This document shows, one piece after another, positions 8,731-17,655 of a stretch of DNA of 64,000 nucleotides (position 1 is the first letter of the stretch; each line of letters opens with the position of its first letter). The notes under the pieces were generated by a model, which was given only the letters and a program-made list of their open reading frames with translations, ran no database searches and was not told the origin of the DNA. The position numbers and the translations under genes are program-made. The DNA comes from Salegentibacter sp. (GTDB lineage Bacteria; Bacteroidota; Bacteroidia; Flavobacteriales; Flavobacteriaceae): the NCBI GenBank assembly GCA_024635795.1, contig JAGXIH010000017.1, positions 310,001-374,000 on the forward strand, given 5' to 3'.

Positions 8731-9162
8731 ATGAATAAGAAAAAACAACTTAAGTTCGATAAAGCTTATTTAAGAATAGCCCGGGAATGGAGTAAACTTT
8801 CTCACTGCACTCGCAAACAGGTTGGCGCACTTATTGTTAAAGATAGGATGATAATCTCTGATGGCTATAACGGAACTCCCAGCGGTTTTGAAAACTATTG
8901 TGAAGATGACGAAGGATACACCAAATGGTATGTTTTACACGCTGAAGCCAATGCTATATTAAAAGTAGCAGGCTCTACCCAATCCTGCCAGGGTGCTACC
9001 TTGTATATTACAATGTCTCCGTGTAAAGAGTGCAGTAAGCTTATTCACCAGTCGGGAATTACCCGCCTTGTGTACCATATTGATTACAAAGACAACTCAG
9101 GACTTGAGTTTTTAAGCAAAGCAGGGGTTGAACTTGAACAAATAAACGATCTGGAAGATTGA
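8731..9162 (+). CDS. Deoxycytidylate (dCMP) deaminase family protein
   Basis: 143 residues, close to the usual length. It has the zinc site of cytidine/deoxycytidylate deaminases: HAEANAI (His70, catalytic Glu72) and SPCKEC (Cys98, Cys101). The extra YNGTPSGFENYC segment is typical of dCMP deaminase (ComEB type), which converts dCMP to dUMP for thymidylate synthesis. The stop codon overlaps the TTG start of the following S41 protease, so the two genes are probably translated together. The pairing with a protease has no obvious metabolic meaning. Confidence 0.92.
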   Translation: MNKKKQLKFDKAYLRIAREWSKLSHCTRKQVGALIVKDRMIISDGYNGTPSGFENYCEDDEGYTKWYVLHAEANAILKVAGSTQSCQGATLYITMSPCKECSKLIHQSGITRLVYHIDYKDNSGLEFLSKAGVELEQINDLED

Positions 9163-10751
9163 AAGAATATTACAAAATATATACGCCGATGTTACTGGCA
9201 ATGGCCTGTGCCCTGGGAATATTTCTCGGGACACAGCTTAACTTTTCATCTCCTTCAGAAGGTTTATTCTCTTCCAATCCCAAGAAAGAAAAGCTCAGCA
9301 AACTTATAGACTACATAGATTATGAATATGTAGACGATGTGAATACTGACAGCATTGTTGATATCACGGTAAACAAGATCCTGGAAAACCTCGATCCCCA
9401 TTCGGTTTATATTCCGCAAACCGAGTATGCCAATGTGACCGAAAATATGCAGGGAGATTTTGTTGGTATTGGCGTAAGTTTTTATAATGTGAATGATACT
9501 GTAGTGGTTATCCAGGCCCTGGAAGGCGGGCCCAGTGAAAAATTAGGCATCCGGGGTGGAGACCGCATTCTCTATGCAGATGACGCACAGTTATTCAACA
9601 AAAATTTCAGCAACGATTCCCTTACCCGATTTTTAAAAGGTGAAGAAGATTCCAAAGTGACTTTAAAAGTCCTTCGCCAGGGGATCGAAGATCTGCTCAC
9701 CTTTAAGATTCGTCGCGGGAGAGTGCCTATTAAGAGCGTAAATGCGGCCTATATGCTTACCGATAAGCTAGGCTACATCAAAATAAACCGTTTTGCAGAA
9801 ACCACCTTTAAAGAATTCAGAAAAAGCCTGGATAAGCTTAAAAAACAAGGTGCCACACAAATTGCCCTTGATCTCCGCGACAATCCCGGCGGCTATCTTT
9901 CAGAAGCTATCAATATCGCAGATGAATTTCTGGAAGACGACAAACTTATACTCTACACCAAAAATAAAAGTGGTGCTATTGAGGAAACCTACGCCCGTCG
10001 CAAAGGGGCTTTTGAGAATTCCCCCGTGTATGTTATTATAAATGAGAATTCTGCTTCTGCCAGTGAGGTGGTTGCTGGAGCGCTTCAGGATAATGATGTA
10101 GGTACCATTGTGGGAAGACGATCTTACGGGAAAGGACTTGTACAACGGGAAATGGAACTGGGAGATGGCAGCGCAGTTAGGCTTACAATTGCCCGATATT
10201 ATACCCCTACCGGACGCTCTATTCAGAAACCATATGATAATGGAAACGAATCTTATTTTAAAGACTATGTCCACCGGTATGAAAACGGCGAATTTAAAAG
10301 CATCGACAGCATAGATGTAGACGATTCACTTAGGTATGAAACGCCGGAAGGCAAAGTTGTATACGGCGGTGGTGGAATTATCCCGGATGTTTTTGTTGGG
10401 AGGGATACCAATGCCGAAATGGAAAATATTATCCTGATGCATAAAAGCGGTATGATGAGCCGTTTTATTTTTGATGAATTAGAAAAGAACCGGAAATTCT
10501 ATAACGCCCTTGCCAGAGAAGACTTTAATGAGGAGATAGTAATTAGCGACGAGATGATCCGGGATTTCCTTCAGTTTGGAAGAAGCGAAAATATCAATGT
10601 AAGGGTATACCGGTATAAAGATGTCCTCAAAAAATACCTTAAAGCCACTATGGCCGCACAACTTTACGGCACCGATGCCTTTGAGAAATTGATAAACAAT
10701 GGGGATAAAATAATTGAAAAAGTAATTGAGTTGTCTGAGAAAAAACAATAA
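9159..10751 (+). CDS. S41-family C-terminal processing protease (CtpA/Prc-like)
   Basis: 530 residues. The N-terminal membrane anchor (residues 11-25) is followed by a PDZ domain (about 95-185) and a tail-specific protease domain. The catalytic Ser300 lies in ENSASASEVV and the Lys325 in SYGKGLV, 25 residues apart as in E. coli Prc. It cleaves the C-termini of periplasmic proteins. The start is a TTG at 9159 that overlaps the preceding stop as TTGA; the next ATG at 9189 would cut into the membrane anchor, so TTG with translational coupling is preferred. A small membrane protein starts 10 bases after its stop. Confidence 0.93.
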   Translation: MKEYYKIYTPMLLAMACALGIFLGTQLNFSSPSEGLFSSNPKKEKLSKLIDYIDYEYVDDVNTDSIVDITVNKILENLDPHSVYIPQTEYANVTENMQGDFVGIGVSFYNVNDTVVVIQALEGGPSEKLGIRGGDRILYADDAQLFNKNFSNDSLTRFLKGEEDSKVTLKVLRQGIEDLLTFKIRRGRVPIKSVNAAYMLTDKLGYIKINRFAETTFKEFRKSLDKLKKQGATQIALDLRDNPGGYLSEAINIADEFLEDDKLILYTKNKSGAIEETYARRKGAFENSPVYVIINENSASASEVVAGALQDNDVGTIVGRRSYGKGLVQREMELGDGSAVRLTIARYYTPTGRSIQKPYDNGNESYFKDYVHRYENGEFKSIDSIDVDDSLRYETPEGKVVYGGGGIIPDVFVGRDTNAEMENIILMHKSGMMSRFIFDELEKNRKFYNALAREDFNEEIVISDEMIRDFLQFGRSENINVRVYRYKDVLKKYLKATMAAQLYGTDAFEKLINNGDKIIEKVIELSEKKQ

Positions 10752-10760
10752 ATTGCGTCA

Positions 10761-11066
10761 GTGAACGAACTCTATGAAAATTTCGTAATTTTTCTTATTG
10801 TATCCCCCCTGTTTTTCTTCATAATCGCTGTAAGTTTCAGGTTGTTGGATAACAGCGCTTTATTGTTTCTTCAGAAGGAAATTCTTGTCACCAGTTCCAA
10901 TGTTTCCGATAAATGTATCAAATACCAGATATCCAATCATCCCGATTTAGATTTTACCAAAAAGCTTAAAACCGCCCTGCTTTACAAAAAATTACACAAG
11001 ACGTTTATAGTCCTGATGTTTATTTCTGTACCTCTTATGTTAATGGGGTATTTTCTATTAAACTAA
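10761..11066 (+). CDS. Small two-span membrane protein, unknown function
   Basis: 101 residues starting with GTG, nine bases after the protease gene. Two hydrophobic helices (about residues 8-26 and 82-99) flank a soluble middle of 55 residues. I recognise no family. The close spacing behind the S41 protease suggests co-transcription. Its end overlaps the convergent flavoprotein gene by nine bases. Confidence 0.6.
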   Translation: MNELYENFVIFLIVSPLFFFIIAVSFRLLDNSALLFLQKEILVTSSNVSDKCIKYQISNHPDLDFTKKLKTALLYKKLHKTFIVLMFISVPLMLMGYFLLN

Positions 11067-11663
11067 CTTATCGTGAACCTTGGTATGTTCTCCATTCCAA
11101 TCCGTTAAGATATCGGTAGCTACACTTGCGCCGCTTCCACAGGCAATTGCAAACTGACTTCGGCAGCCGGAAAGTGTACCGGCAACATATAAGCCCGGTT
11201 TTACCAGGTGATCTTCATTTTTAAGCTGAATTCGATCTTTATCAGCCTTTGTTTTTTTATGCGGAATAATATATTCTTCCAGGCCTTTGATAGTAGGTGA
11301 ATTGGTATAGCCTATGGCAACTACCACATTTTTTGCGGAATAAGAACCCTTATTGGTTATTAGGCTGAAGCTTTCCCCTTCAGAAACAATTTCTTTTACT
11401 TTTTCCTTCTGGATCTGCACCACTCCTGGATAGTTTTCTGCTAAATGTTTTGGACCGTCTTTTAGGATCTTGGCTCCGGGAGTTCCTGCAGGAATACCCA
11501 ACACATTATTAAAAAGCGCTGTTTGCAGATGTGAGGTTTTTTGGTGCATAATGATGCCCACCTTTTTATCTCTTGCAAAATCTTTATCCAGGGCAGATCC
11601 CAGGATTAAAGCACAAGACATTCCTGCGGCCCCTCCACCGATTATTATCACGTCAAAATCCAT
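11058..11663 (-). CDS. NAD(P)/FAD-dependent oxidoreductase, thioredoxin-reductase-like
   Basis: 201 residues, short for the family. The Rossmann motif VIIIGGGAAGMSCAL (residues 5-19) binds FAD, and PGLYVAGTLSG followed by a GSGASVA helix near the end is the second FAD-binding signature. The NADPH domain and redox CxxC of true thioredoxin reductases are absent, as expected from the length, so it is a single-domain flavoprotein. Substrate unknown. It follows the 65-residue membrane protein and marC in a leftward run with a three-base gap. Confidence 0.8.
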   Translation of the reverse strand: MDFDVIIIGGGAAGMSCALILGSALDKDFARDKKVGIIMHQKTSHLQTALFNNVLGIPAGTPGAKILKDGPKHLAENYPGVVQIQKEKVKEIVSEGESFSLITNKGSYSAKNVVVAIGYTNSPTIKGLEEYIIPHKKTKADKDRIQLKNEDHLVKPGLYVAGTLSGCRSQFAIACGSGASVATDILTDWNGEHTKVHDKLV

Positions 11664-11666
11664 AAA

Positions 11667-11864
11667 TTATTTGTCTTGTTTCTTATAGATTTTACGAGAG
11701 ACCATGAGAATGATCATTAAAACTATAACGCTTAAACTTGCAATAATAGCCATCGCGGCTTTAGCACTATCACCCGCAAACAAGTTATTAAAATCAAGTA
11801 TAGTAGAACTATAGCCAATAAGGACTATAGCAAGTAAAATAATACTGTAAATTAAAATTTTCAT
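11667..11864 (-). CDS. Small two-span membrane protein
   Basis: 65 residues with two hydrophobic helices (1-20 and 36-55) and a basic tail (RKIYKKQDK). Its ATG overlaps the marC stop by four bases and the flavoprotein begins three bases after it ends, so it is sandwiched in an operon. No family is recognised. Confidence 0.6.
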   Translation of the reverse strand: MKILIYSIILLAIVLIGYSSTILDFNNLFAGDSAKAAMAIIASLSVIVLMIILMVSRKIYKKQDK

Positions 11865-12442
11865 ATAAATAAACTCTGAATATTAGTGGCGAACAATTTT
11901 ACGGCAATAGCCAGCAAGATAACGCCAAATACCTTTCTTATCACACTAATGCCCTGACTTCCTAAAACCCTTTCGATTCTGGCTGAAGCCTTCAACACTG
12001 CGTATACAACAATAAGGTTGAGTAAGATGGCCACAATGATATTTATGGTTTCATATTCTGCCTGAAGAGAAACCAATGTGGTCATCGTACCCGCTCCGGC
12101 AATTAATGGAAAAGCGAGGGGCACAATAGACGCCGTTTCAGGCTCATCATCTTTATATAGGCTAATTCCCAGAATCATTTCTAAAGCCAGGAAGAACAAT
12201 ATAAAGGCACCGGCAACAGCAAAGGAATTTACATCGATACCAATTAAATTAAGTATCTCTTTTCCCAGGAACAGAAATACGATCATTAAAATTCCGGCTA
12301 CAATGGAAGCTTTTTCGCTTTGAATATGACCAACTTTTTTCCGAAGATCTATGATAATCGGGATATTACCAATTATATCAATTACCGCAAAAAGGATCAT
12401 TCCCGCAGTAAAAATTTGCTTGGCATTCAATAATTCCAACAT
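11861..12442 (-). CDS. MarC-family integral membrane protein
   Basis: 193 residues, the normal length of MarC/NAAT proteins, with six membrane segments. The conserved IDIIGNIPI segment near the N-terminus and SIVPLAFPLIAGAGTM in the middle are family signatures. MarC was once linked to multiple antibiotic resistance, later withdrawn; function is unclear, and some archaeal members may carry amino acids. First gene of a three-gene leftward operon with its own promoter. Confidence 0.9.
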   Translation of the reverse strand: MLELLNAKQIFTAGMILFAVIDIIGNIPIIIDLRKKVGHIQSEKASIVAGILMIVFLFLGKEILNLIGIDVNSFAVAGAFILFFLALEMILGISLYKDDEPETASIVPLAFPLIAGAGTMTTLVSLQAEYETINIIVAILLNLIVVYAVLKASARIERVLGSQGISVIRKVFGVILLAIAVKLFATNIQSLFI

Positions 12443-12467
12443 GACAACTTTTTTAAAAAATTTTGTG

Positions 12468-12497
12468 CAAAAGTAATTTTTAAAAACAGAGTATCAA
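12468..12497 (-). promoter_or_regulatory. Promoter of the marC operon
   Basis: On the minus strand TTG (12497-12495), a 19-base spacer and a perfect TACTTTTG (12475-12468) form a Bacteroidota-type promoter, leaving a leader of about 25 bases before the marC ATG at 12442. Confidence 0.6.
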
Positions 12498-12573
12498 GTA
12501 ATTGGCAAGGGAAATTTTTAATTAAACGCAGCCTGTTTTTTTAGGAGCTTCAATACTAAAAATTAATAGAGAA

Positions 12574-12650
12574 GAATATCTATATATTCTCCATAATAGA
12601 ATATCCAAAAATACCCATTAAAGGGTATTGTACTAATATTTAAGACAATA
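12574..12650. promoter_or_regulatory. Cluster of three dyad symmetries
   Basis: Within the 339-base gap between marC and the next gene, three inverted repeats lie in tandem: GAATAT-CTAT-ATATTC (12574-12589), ATACCC-N6-GGGTAT (12611-12628) and TATTGT-N13-ACAATA (12626-12650), the last two overlapping. They sit 130-210 bases before the ATG at 12782 and may be operators for that gene. The remainder of the gap is AT-rich and holds the marC promoter but no gene that I can see. Confidence 0.4.
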
Positions 12651-12781
12651 TACCTTTACACTTCCCTACATAAATTAATTTTCCCTAATTCAACATTGCA
12701 TTTTTTTTGATTTAGGTTGCAGAAAGGAAAATCATTCCCCTGCTACAGCTGTGAAATTTTAAACCAAATAATATTAAAAGG

Positions 12782-13438
12782 ATGAAAACAAGATTAAAAA
12801 TTCTAATTGTGTTTGCAATTATGGGCTGCATGGGAAGTATCCAGGCTCAGGAAACTATGACTAAAGATGAAAATGTGCCACGGGAAAAAAAGTTAAGACC
12901 CTTTAGGATTGGCGCTAAAGTTGGGTTTCCAAACCTTATAGGTGGAAACCTGGAGTATGTTACGCCACTTCTAAATAATAAATTGGCCGTTAATCTGGAT
13001 TATTCCGCGATAAAGTCCGATTGGCTAATTGAAGGAGAAGGAGATGCCTCAGAAGAAAAGGATGAATTGAATTATACTTATATAGAAGGCGGGCTCAACT
13101 ACTATTTCTTTAAGCCGGGTAGAGGTTTGTATGGAGCCGTGAGTTATGGAAATATCAAAATTAAAGGAACAATTCATAACGAGGATTCCAGAGTCGTAAT
13201 CGATGCTTCCCACGGTTCAATGAATATAAAGTTAGGGGCAAAACTAGGCGGACTATTCTATTTCAGGCCGGAAGTAGGTTATTCATTCTCTCCTTTACCA
13301 GATAATATTGAAGCTACAAAGGTTTATAATGATGGAAGTAGAGAAACTATAAGGGAAGAATTTGATACTGACACCCAACCTTATAATTTATTATTCTCCG
13401 GGCTAATGGCGAACATAGGAATTGGCTTTGCTTTTTAA
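12782..13438 (+). CDS. Small outer-membrane beta-barrel-like secreted protein
   Basis: 218 residues with a clear signal peptide cleaved after SIQAQ. The mature part has alternating hydrophobic strands and glycines (IGAKVGFPNLIGGNLEY, YFRPEVGYSFS) and ends in the aromatic GIGFAF expected of an outer-membrane beta-barrel of about eight strands. A basic/acidic linker follows the signal peptide. I recognise no specific family. Followed after 116 bases by a large lipoprotein on the same strand. Confidence 0.7.
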   Translation: MKTRLKILIVFAIMGCMGSIQAQETMTKDENVPREKKLRPFRIGAKVGFPNLIGGNLEYVTPLLNNKLAVNLDYSAIKSDWLIEGEGDASEEKDELNYTYIEGGLNYYFFKPGRGLYGAVSYGNIKIKGTIHNEDSRVVIDASHGSMNIKLGAKLGGLFYFRPEVGYSFSPLPDNIEATKVYNDGSRETIREEFDTDTQPYNLLFSGLMANIGIGFAF

Positions 13439-13554
13439 AATCCAGCAATCAACTTTTTAAAATTAACACCGATAAATATAAAATCACTAACCACTTTTTA
13501 CCTCTGAATGAAGTTGCTATTCATTTTTCAGGAGATTAATTTAAAACTATAGAA

Positions 13555-15366
13555 ATGAAAAAAATTAGCCTAATTATTTTAAGTCTGTTTTTAATTATTA
13601 GTTGTGCAACCGATGATGACATTGTAGATAACAAGCAACCGGTAGATCCCACTGCTGTGACAGGAGTATTTATGGATTCAGAAGTTGAAGGGCTTACCTA
13701 TACAACCGACACCCAATCTGGCACCACCAATGCCGCGGGGGAATTTGAATATGTGGAAGGAGAGGAGATCATCTTTTCTGTCGGGAATATTGAAATAGGA
13801 AGTGCAGAGGCCTCCGACCTAATGACACCAGTAACGATTGCCAGTACGCCAGATGCCACCGTTTCCTCCCAGGAGGTGATGAACATTGCTTCTTTTTTAC
13901 AAACTCTGGACTCGGATAATGATCCATCAAACGGGATCACCATTGAAGCTGCGGTTGCTGATGCCATAAGCACTAGTAGCATAGATTTCACAGGTTCTAT
14001 TATCGAGATATTAGGGGAGATCACTGCCGAAGTGAATCTCGCAACCGGAAAAAACCTTGTCCCTGTATATCCACAGGATGCTGCCGTGCATTTAGCCGAA
14101 ACCCTGGAAGAAGAATTTGTAGCCGATGATTGGGTTTTTAAGTATTTTATTCCCGCCTTTGAAAGCTGGACTTCCCATCCCCGAACCAGTCTGCACTGGG
14201 TACATGAGACCGACTCAAACGGGAAACTAGTAAAATCATATATGTATGAGAAATATCCTAACAGGCTACTTTCAGAATACACTTATTTGACTTATAATGA
14301 ATTTGATCAACCTACCGGTTATGAGCAGGAATTCTTTTACAAAAATGGGAATGGCTCACAGGTTTCTAAGAGGGCCGTTTTTTATTCTGAAGATCACCGC
14401 ATCGATGGCCTCCAGTATTATAATGCGGATGGAACTAAGGGAACGCGAATAGATTTTGCTTCGTATAATGAATTTAACAGAGTTACAGAATCCCTTCATT
14501 ATGACAAGGATGAAAATTTTCTGAGAAGAGAAGTATACGAATCCAATGAAGACGGGAACAACCTCACTAAAACAATCTACACCAGCATAAGTGGAGATGA
14601 TGAACCCAATATCCTGGAAAGTAATTCCTATACCTACACCTCTTTTGGAGATTTGGACACCAGAACGGCAAATCACCAAACTTATGGACTCCAGGAATAT
14701 GAGTATACCTATCGCGAGGATAATACCCTTGAAGAAAGTATAAAAACATCTGTAGATCTTCATGACAGGCCAAGAACAGATCATCATTATTACGATGAAC
14801 AGGAATTAACCACTCGCCTGGTTATTACCGTGGGAGATTTTGTAAGCGATTATGTTGAATTTTATGATAATGGAGATCCAAAGAAGGCAGAAACTTACTA
14901 TAAAGGCTTTCTTTATGAGATCGTAGAATGGAATGAAGATGGTTCTTCGGTCTGGACCACTATTGATGAAGATGATGGCACCTATAAGATTGAATATAAA
15001 GATGCCGAAGAGACAATTACCTATACAGAATATTATACGGCAGAGGGAAATATGATTTCTGAAAGTACTTTGGCGGGGACCACCTGGGATTTCCACTTTT
15101 TACATTCCGATGATGTTACCTGGCATGCGGATGTCACTTTTTATGAAGATGGAACGGCATTTTACACTGAACCGGTTGCACCGGGGGTTTACGATATGTG
15201 GGGCACCTGGTCTATGGACGGGAATATTTTAACCTATAAACTGGATGCAGAAAATGAAAATCCTCAATCTTATGTGCTCACAGGAACAGTAGGTGAAAAT
15301 AACATGAGCGGCACATACACCTTTGGAGAAAGAAATCCAGAATGGGTTGCAGTAAAATATGAATAG
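13555..15366 (+). CDS. Large lipoprotein with YD-like repeats and lipocalin-like C-terminus
   Basis: 603 residues. The N-terminus is a lipoprotein signal ending in LIISC. Residues about 35-165 form a domain of the type GVF-DS-VEGLTY-T-SGTTNAAGEFEY-GE-I-FSVG, seen in various bacterial surface lipoproteins. Residues about 220-480 contain degenerate repeats beginning Y(N/T)(E/S)F(D/N/G), such as YNEFDQPTGY, YNEFNRVTES and YTSFGDLDTR, resembling the YD repeats of Rhs/teneurin shells. The last 100 residues (GTWSMDGNILTYKL) look like a lipocalin-like strand-rich domain. It is probably exposed on the cell surface. No function is assigned and no immunity or toxin partner is visible. Confidence 0.75.
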   Translation: MKKISLIILSLFLIISCATDDDIVDNKQPVDPTAVTGVFMDSEVEGLTYTTDTQSGTTNAAGEFEYVEGEEIIFSVGNIEIGSAEASDLMTPVTIASTPDATVSSQEVMNIASFLQTLDSDNDPSNGITIEAAVADAISTSSIDFTGSIIEILGEITAEVNLATGKNLVPVYPQDAAVHLAETLEEEFVADDWVFKYFIPAFESWTSHPRTSLHWVHETDSNGKLVKSYMYEKYPNRLLSEYTYLTYNEFDQPTGYEQEFFYKNGNGSQVSKRAVFYSEDHRIDGLQYYNADGTKGTRIDFASYNEFNRVTESLHYDKDENFLRREVYESNEDGNNLTKTIYTSISGDDEPNILESNSYTYTSFGDLDTRTANHQTYGLQEYEYTYREDNTLEESIKTSVDLHDRPRTDHHYYDEQELTTRLVITVGDFVSDYVEFYDNGDPKKAETYYKGFLYEIVEWNEDGSSVWTTIDEDDGTYKIEYKDAEETITYTEYYTAEGNMISESTLAGTTWDFHFLHSDDVTWHADVTFYEDGTAFYTEPVAPGVYDMWGTWSMDGNILTYKLDAENENPQSYVLTGTVGENNMSGTYTFGERNPEWVAVKYE

Positions 15367-15473
15367 AATTATTTGAATTAGTCCTAGGATTAAGCCTGTC
15401 CTGTATTAATGATGGCTAGTGCTTGTGGCTTAAATATCAACAAGGAGATTATCTCCAAAATTGTGTAATTTAT

Positions 15474-15503
15474 AAAACCCGGGGTTTGCAAACCCCGGGT
15501 TTT
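15474..15503. terminator. 30-bp perfect palindrome, strong bidirectional terminator
   Basis: The sequence AAAACCCGGGGTTTG and its exact complement form a perfect 30-base palindrome with T runs on either strand. As RNA it gives a 13-bp stem with a four-base TGCA loop. It lies 108 bases after the large lipoprotein gene. The rest of the 320-base gap (15367-15686) shows no gene. Confidence 0.8.
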
Positions 15504-15674
15504 ATTTTATTCCAAATAATTTTATCCATCTTAGTGTGGTAAGCTCGATCAAAAAGATTCCAGAATTTTACCAATCCTCGCGGCTATTCATCCTAACCAA
15601 TATAAAATTTTAGGCTTTTAGTTTTTATCACCTGAGATTTTGATTTGTAACTATTATTATTTTGGTTTATTGAA

Positions 15675-15682
15675 TACCTTTG
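15675..15682 (+). promoter_or_regulatory. TAnnTTTG element four bases before a start codon
   Basis: TACCTTTG at 15675-15682 matches the -7 consensus exactly, yet the ATG is at 15687. With a usual 5-7 base distance to the transcription start, the mRNA would begin at or next to the ATG, predicting a leaderless transcript. No well-spaced TTTG is present. Confidence 0.5.
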
Positions 15683-15686
15683 CCAA

Positions 15687-16262
15687 ATGTTTCAGATAAA
15701 GAAGACCATAGTTTCAGAAGAGATCCTCAATAAAGATTTTGTCTGTAATCTTTCAGCCTGTAAAGGGGCCTGTTGTGTAGACGGAGAGGCCGGCGCCCCG
15801 GTAGAACCGGAGGAACGGGAAATTATGGAAGAGATTTATCCAAAGGTGAAGCCTTTTCTTAGACCTGAAGGCGTAGCGGCTATCGAAGCTCAGGGAACCT
15901 ATATTACCACAGAAAACGGCGAACTCGAAACCCCACTTATCGATGGAGCCGACTGTGCTTATGTTACTTTCGACGATAAAGGCATTGCCCTTTGTGGCAT
16001 TGAGAAAGCCCATAACGAAAGACTTATTAATTTTAAAAAACCTGTTTCCTGCCATCTTTACCCGGTAAGAGTACAGGATTATTCCAGTTTTTCTGCTGTA
16101 AATTATCATCACTGGCATATTTGTGATGATGCCTGTAGTTTGGGAAAAGAGCTCCAGGTGCCGGTTTATAAATTCACAAAAGATGCCCTGATCAGGAAAT
16201 TTGGAGAAGACTGGTACAGGGAACTCGAAGAAACTGTGCAGCAAATTCAGAAGGAAAAATAG
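15687..16262 (+). CDS. DUF3109-family cysteine-rich protein
   Basis: 191 residues. Cysteines cluster in four groups: FVCNLSACKGACC near the N-terminus, DCAYVTFDDKGIALCGI in the middle, PVSCHLYPVRV and HICDDACSLG. This pattern defines the DUF3109 family and resembles the YkgJ/Fe-S cluster-binding proteins, so a metal or Fe-S centre is likely but the reaction is unknown. Cytosolic, no signal peptide. Single gene between a strong palindromic terminator and the next gene. The start is set by the first cysteines and the close -7 element. Confidence 0.85.
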   Translation: MFQIKKTIVSEEILNKDFVCNLSACKGACCVDGEAGAPVEPEEREIMEEIYPKVKPFLRPEGVAAIEAQGTYITTENGELETPLIDGADCAYVTFDDKGIALCGIEKAHNERLINFKKPVSCHLYPVRVQDYSSFSAVNYHHWHICDDACSLGKELQVPVYKFTKDALIRKFGEDWYRELEETVQQIQKEK

Positions 16263-16459
16263 CACCTAAAGCGCTATTTTTCAGCATTATATTTTATTAT
16301 TCTGAAGTATTTTCTTATCTTCAAACTTCAATTTACGCCCCAAAATAAACCGGATCTCCCTAATTCGGTACTTAAATAGCCTTACATTATTTTCCATTTT
16401 GCCCCTATCCGTAAGCTTAAAGGTTTACAATCTATTTTATAATCTAAAATTTAAAAATT

Positions 16460-17284
16460 ATGAAAAAACTAATCTTACTGGGGTTCTCACTTCTATTTTG
16501 TGTTTCCACTATGGAGGCCCAGTTTTTAAAAAAATTAAAGGAAAAAGTTGAAAAAAAGGTTGAACACGTGGTAACCGAAAACATTTCAGATAAGGCGGCG
16601 CAAGAAGCCGAAAAATCCCTTAATAAAATGTGGGAGACCGACTTAAAGAACAGTCCGATCCCAATGGGTGCCAATCGCGTAGATATCAGTGAAGTTCCGC
16701 AATCTTATGATTTTAACTGGGAATACCAGTTAAATATGGAAACTAAAGAGGGGAACGTTGATATGACCTATCTTTTAAAAGAAGATGCACCCTATTTTGG
16801 GATGCGTATGCCTCAAGCCGAAGGTATGTTTATGATCCTGGATATGGATAGAAAACTTAGTATAATGTATTTCGGTTCCGGCGAAAATAATTTTATAACC
16901 GCCAGCAAAATAGATGATCTTACCAATCCTGAAGACGAAACAAATCCTTATGAAAATGCAGAATTAAAGAAAATTGGCACGAAAAACATCCTGGGCTACG
17001 AATGCCAGGGCTATGAAACCGAAACCGAAGAACACAAGTTCACCTTCTATGTCACCCAGGAAGCACCTATTAGTTTTGCAAATATGTATAGTTATGAAAA
17101 AAGCAATATCCCAAAGGGCTGGAATGCTGACTGGCTGGAAGACGGTGATGCTTTAATGATGGAAATGCAAATGATAGACAAGAAAAACCCTAACCGAAAT
17201 GCGAATATGCGTTGTACCGGGTTGGAGAAAAAATCTTTTACAATAAATAAGGAAAACTATGCCGCCCTGGGTGCGGCCAAATAA
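16460..17284 (+). CDS. Secreted DUF4412-like protein
   Basis: 274 residues with a signal peptide (cleaved near TMEAQ), an N-terminal amphipathic helix rich in Lys and Glu (LKKLKEKVEKKVEHVV), then a strand-rich domain containing LGYECQGYETE, a motif of DUF4412-like proteins. Its function is unknown. It is the first of three rightward genes at 16460-18393 separated by 12 and 5 bases, so they probably form an operon. Confidence 0.65.
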   Translation: MKKLILLGFSLLFCVSTMEAQFLKKLKEKVEKKVEHVVTENISDKAAQEAEKSLNKMWETDLKNSPIPMGANRVDISEVPQSYDFNWEYQLNMETKEGNVDMTYLLKEDAPYFGMRMPQAEGMFMILDMDRKLSIMYFGSGENNFITASKIDDLTNPEDETNPYENAELKKIGTKNILGYECQGYETETEEHKFTFYVTQEAPISFANMYSYEKSNIPKGWNADWLEDGDALMMEMQMIDKKNPNRNANMRCTGLEKKSFTINKENYAALGAAK

Positions 17285-17296
17285 AGACCTGGAATC

Positions 17297-17650
17297 ATGG
17301 AAAATACAAACACACAAACCAACGAAGCTAAAGGCACTTTTGATCCTAAAACTATCGCCATTATTGCTTATTTAACCGTAATTGGACTAGTGGTAGCTTT
17401 TGTTTTGAATAACGATAAAAAAGATGAATTTGCCGCTTTTCATATTAAACAATCCCTGGGGCTTGTATTAATTAGCCTGGGACTTTTCATTATAGGAATG
17501 ATTCCTATTTTAGGTTGGATATTAAGTTTCCTCGGCTCAATTTTCCTATTGTATTTATGGATTATGGGACTCATTAATGCGATTAACCACAAAACTAAAC
17601 CGGTTCCCATTCTTGGGCAACAGTTTGAAAAGTGGTTTGCCAATATTTAG
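17297..17650 (+). CDS. DUF4870-like small membrane protein
   Basis: 117 residues. After a polar N-terminus there are three to four membrane helices with the family pattern IAIIAYLTVIGLVVAF, FAAFHIKQSLGL and LLYLWIMGLINAI. Members are widespread and lack a defined role; some are annotated as import components without strong evidence. Middle gene of the three-gene run. Confidence 0.8.
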   Translation: MENTNTQTNEAKGTFDPKTIAIIAYLTVIGLVVAFVLNNDKKDEFAAFHIKQSLGLVLISLGLFIIGMIPILGWILSFLGSIFLLYLWIMGLINAINHKTKPVPILGQQFEKWFANI

Positions 17651-17655
17651 GGATA

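Noticed and set aside
13698-14787. Frames of 194 and 143 codons antisense to the large lipoprotein gene
   Set aside because: No promoter, no domain and composition that mirrors the sense gene; the sense frame has a signal peptide and repeats.
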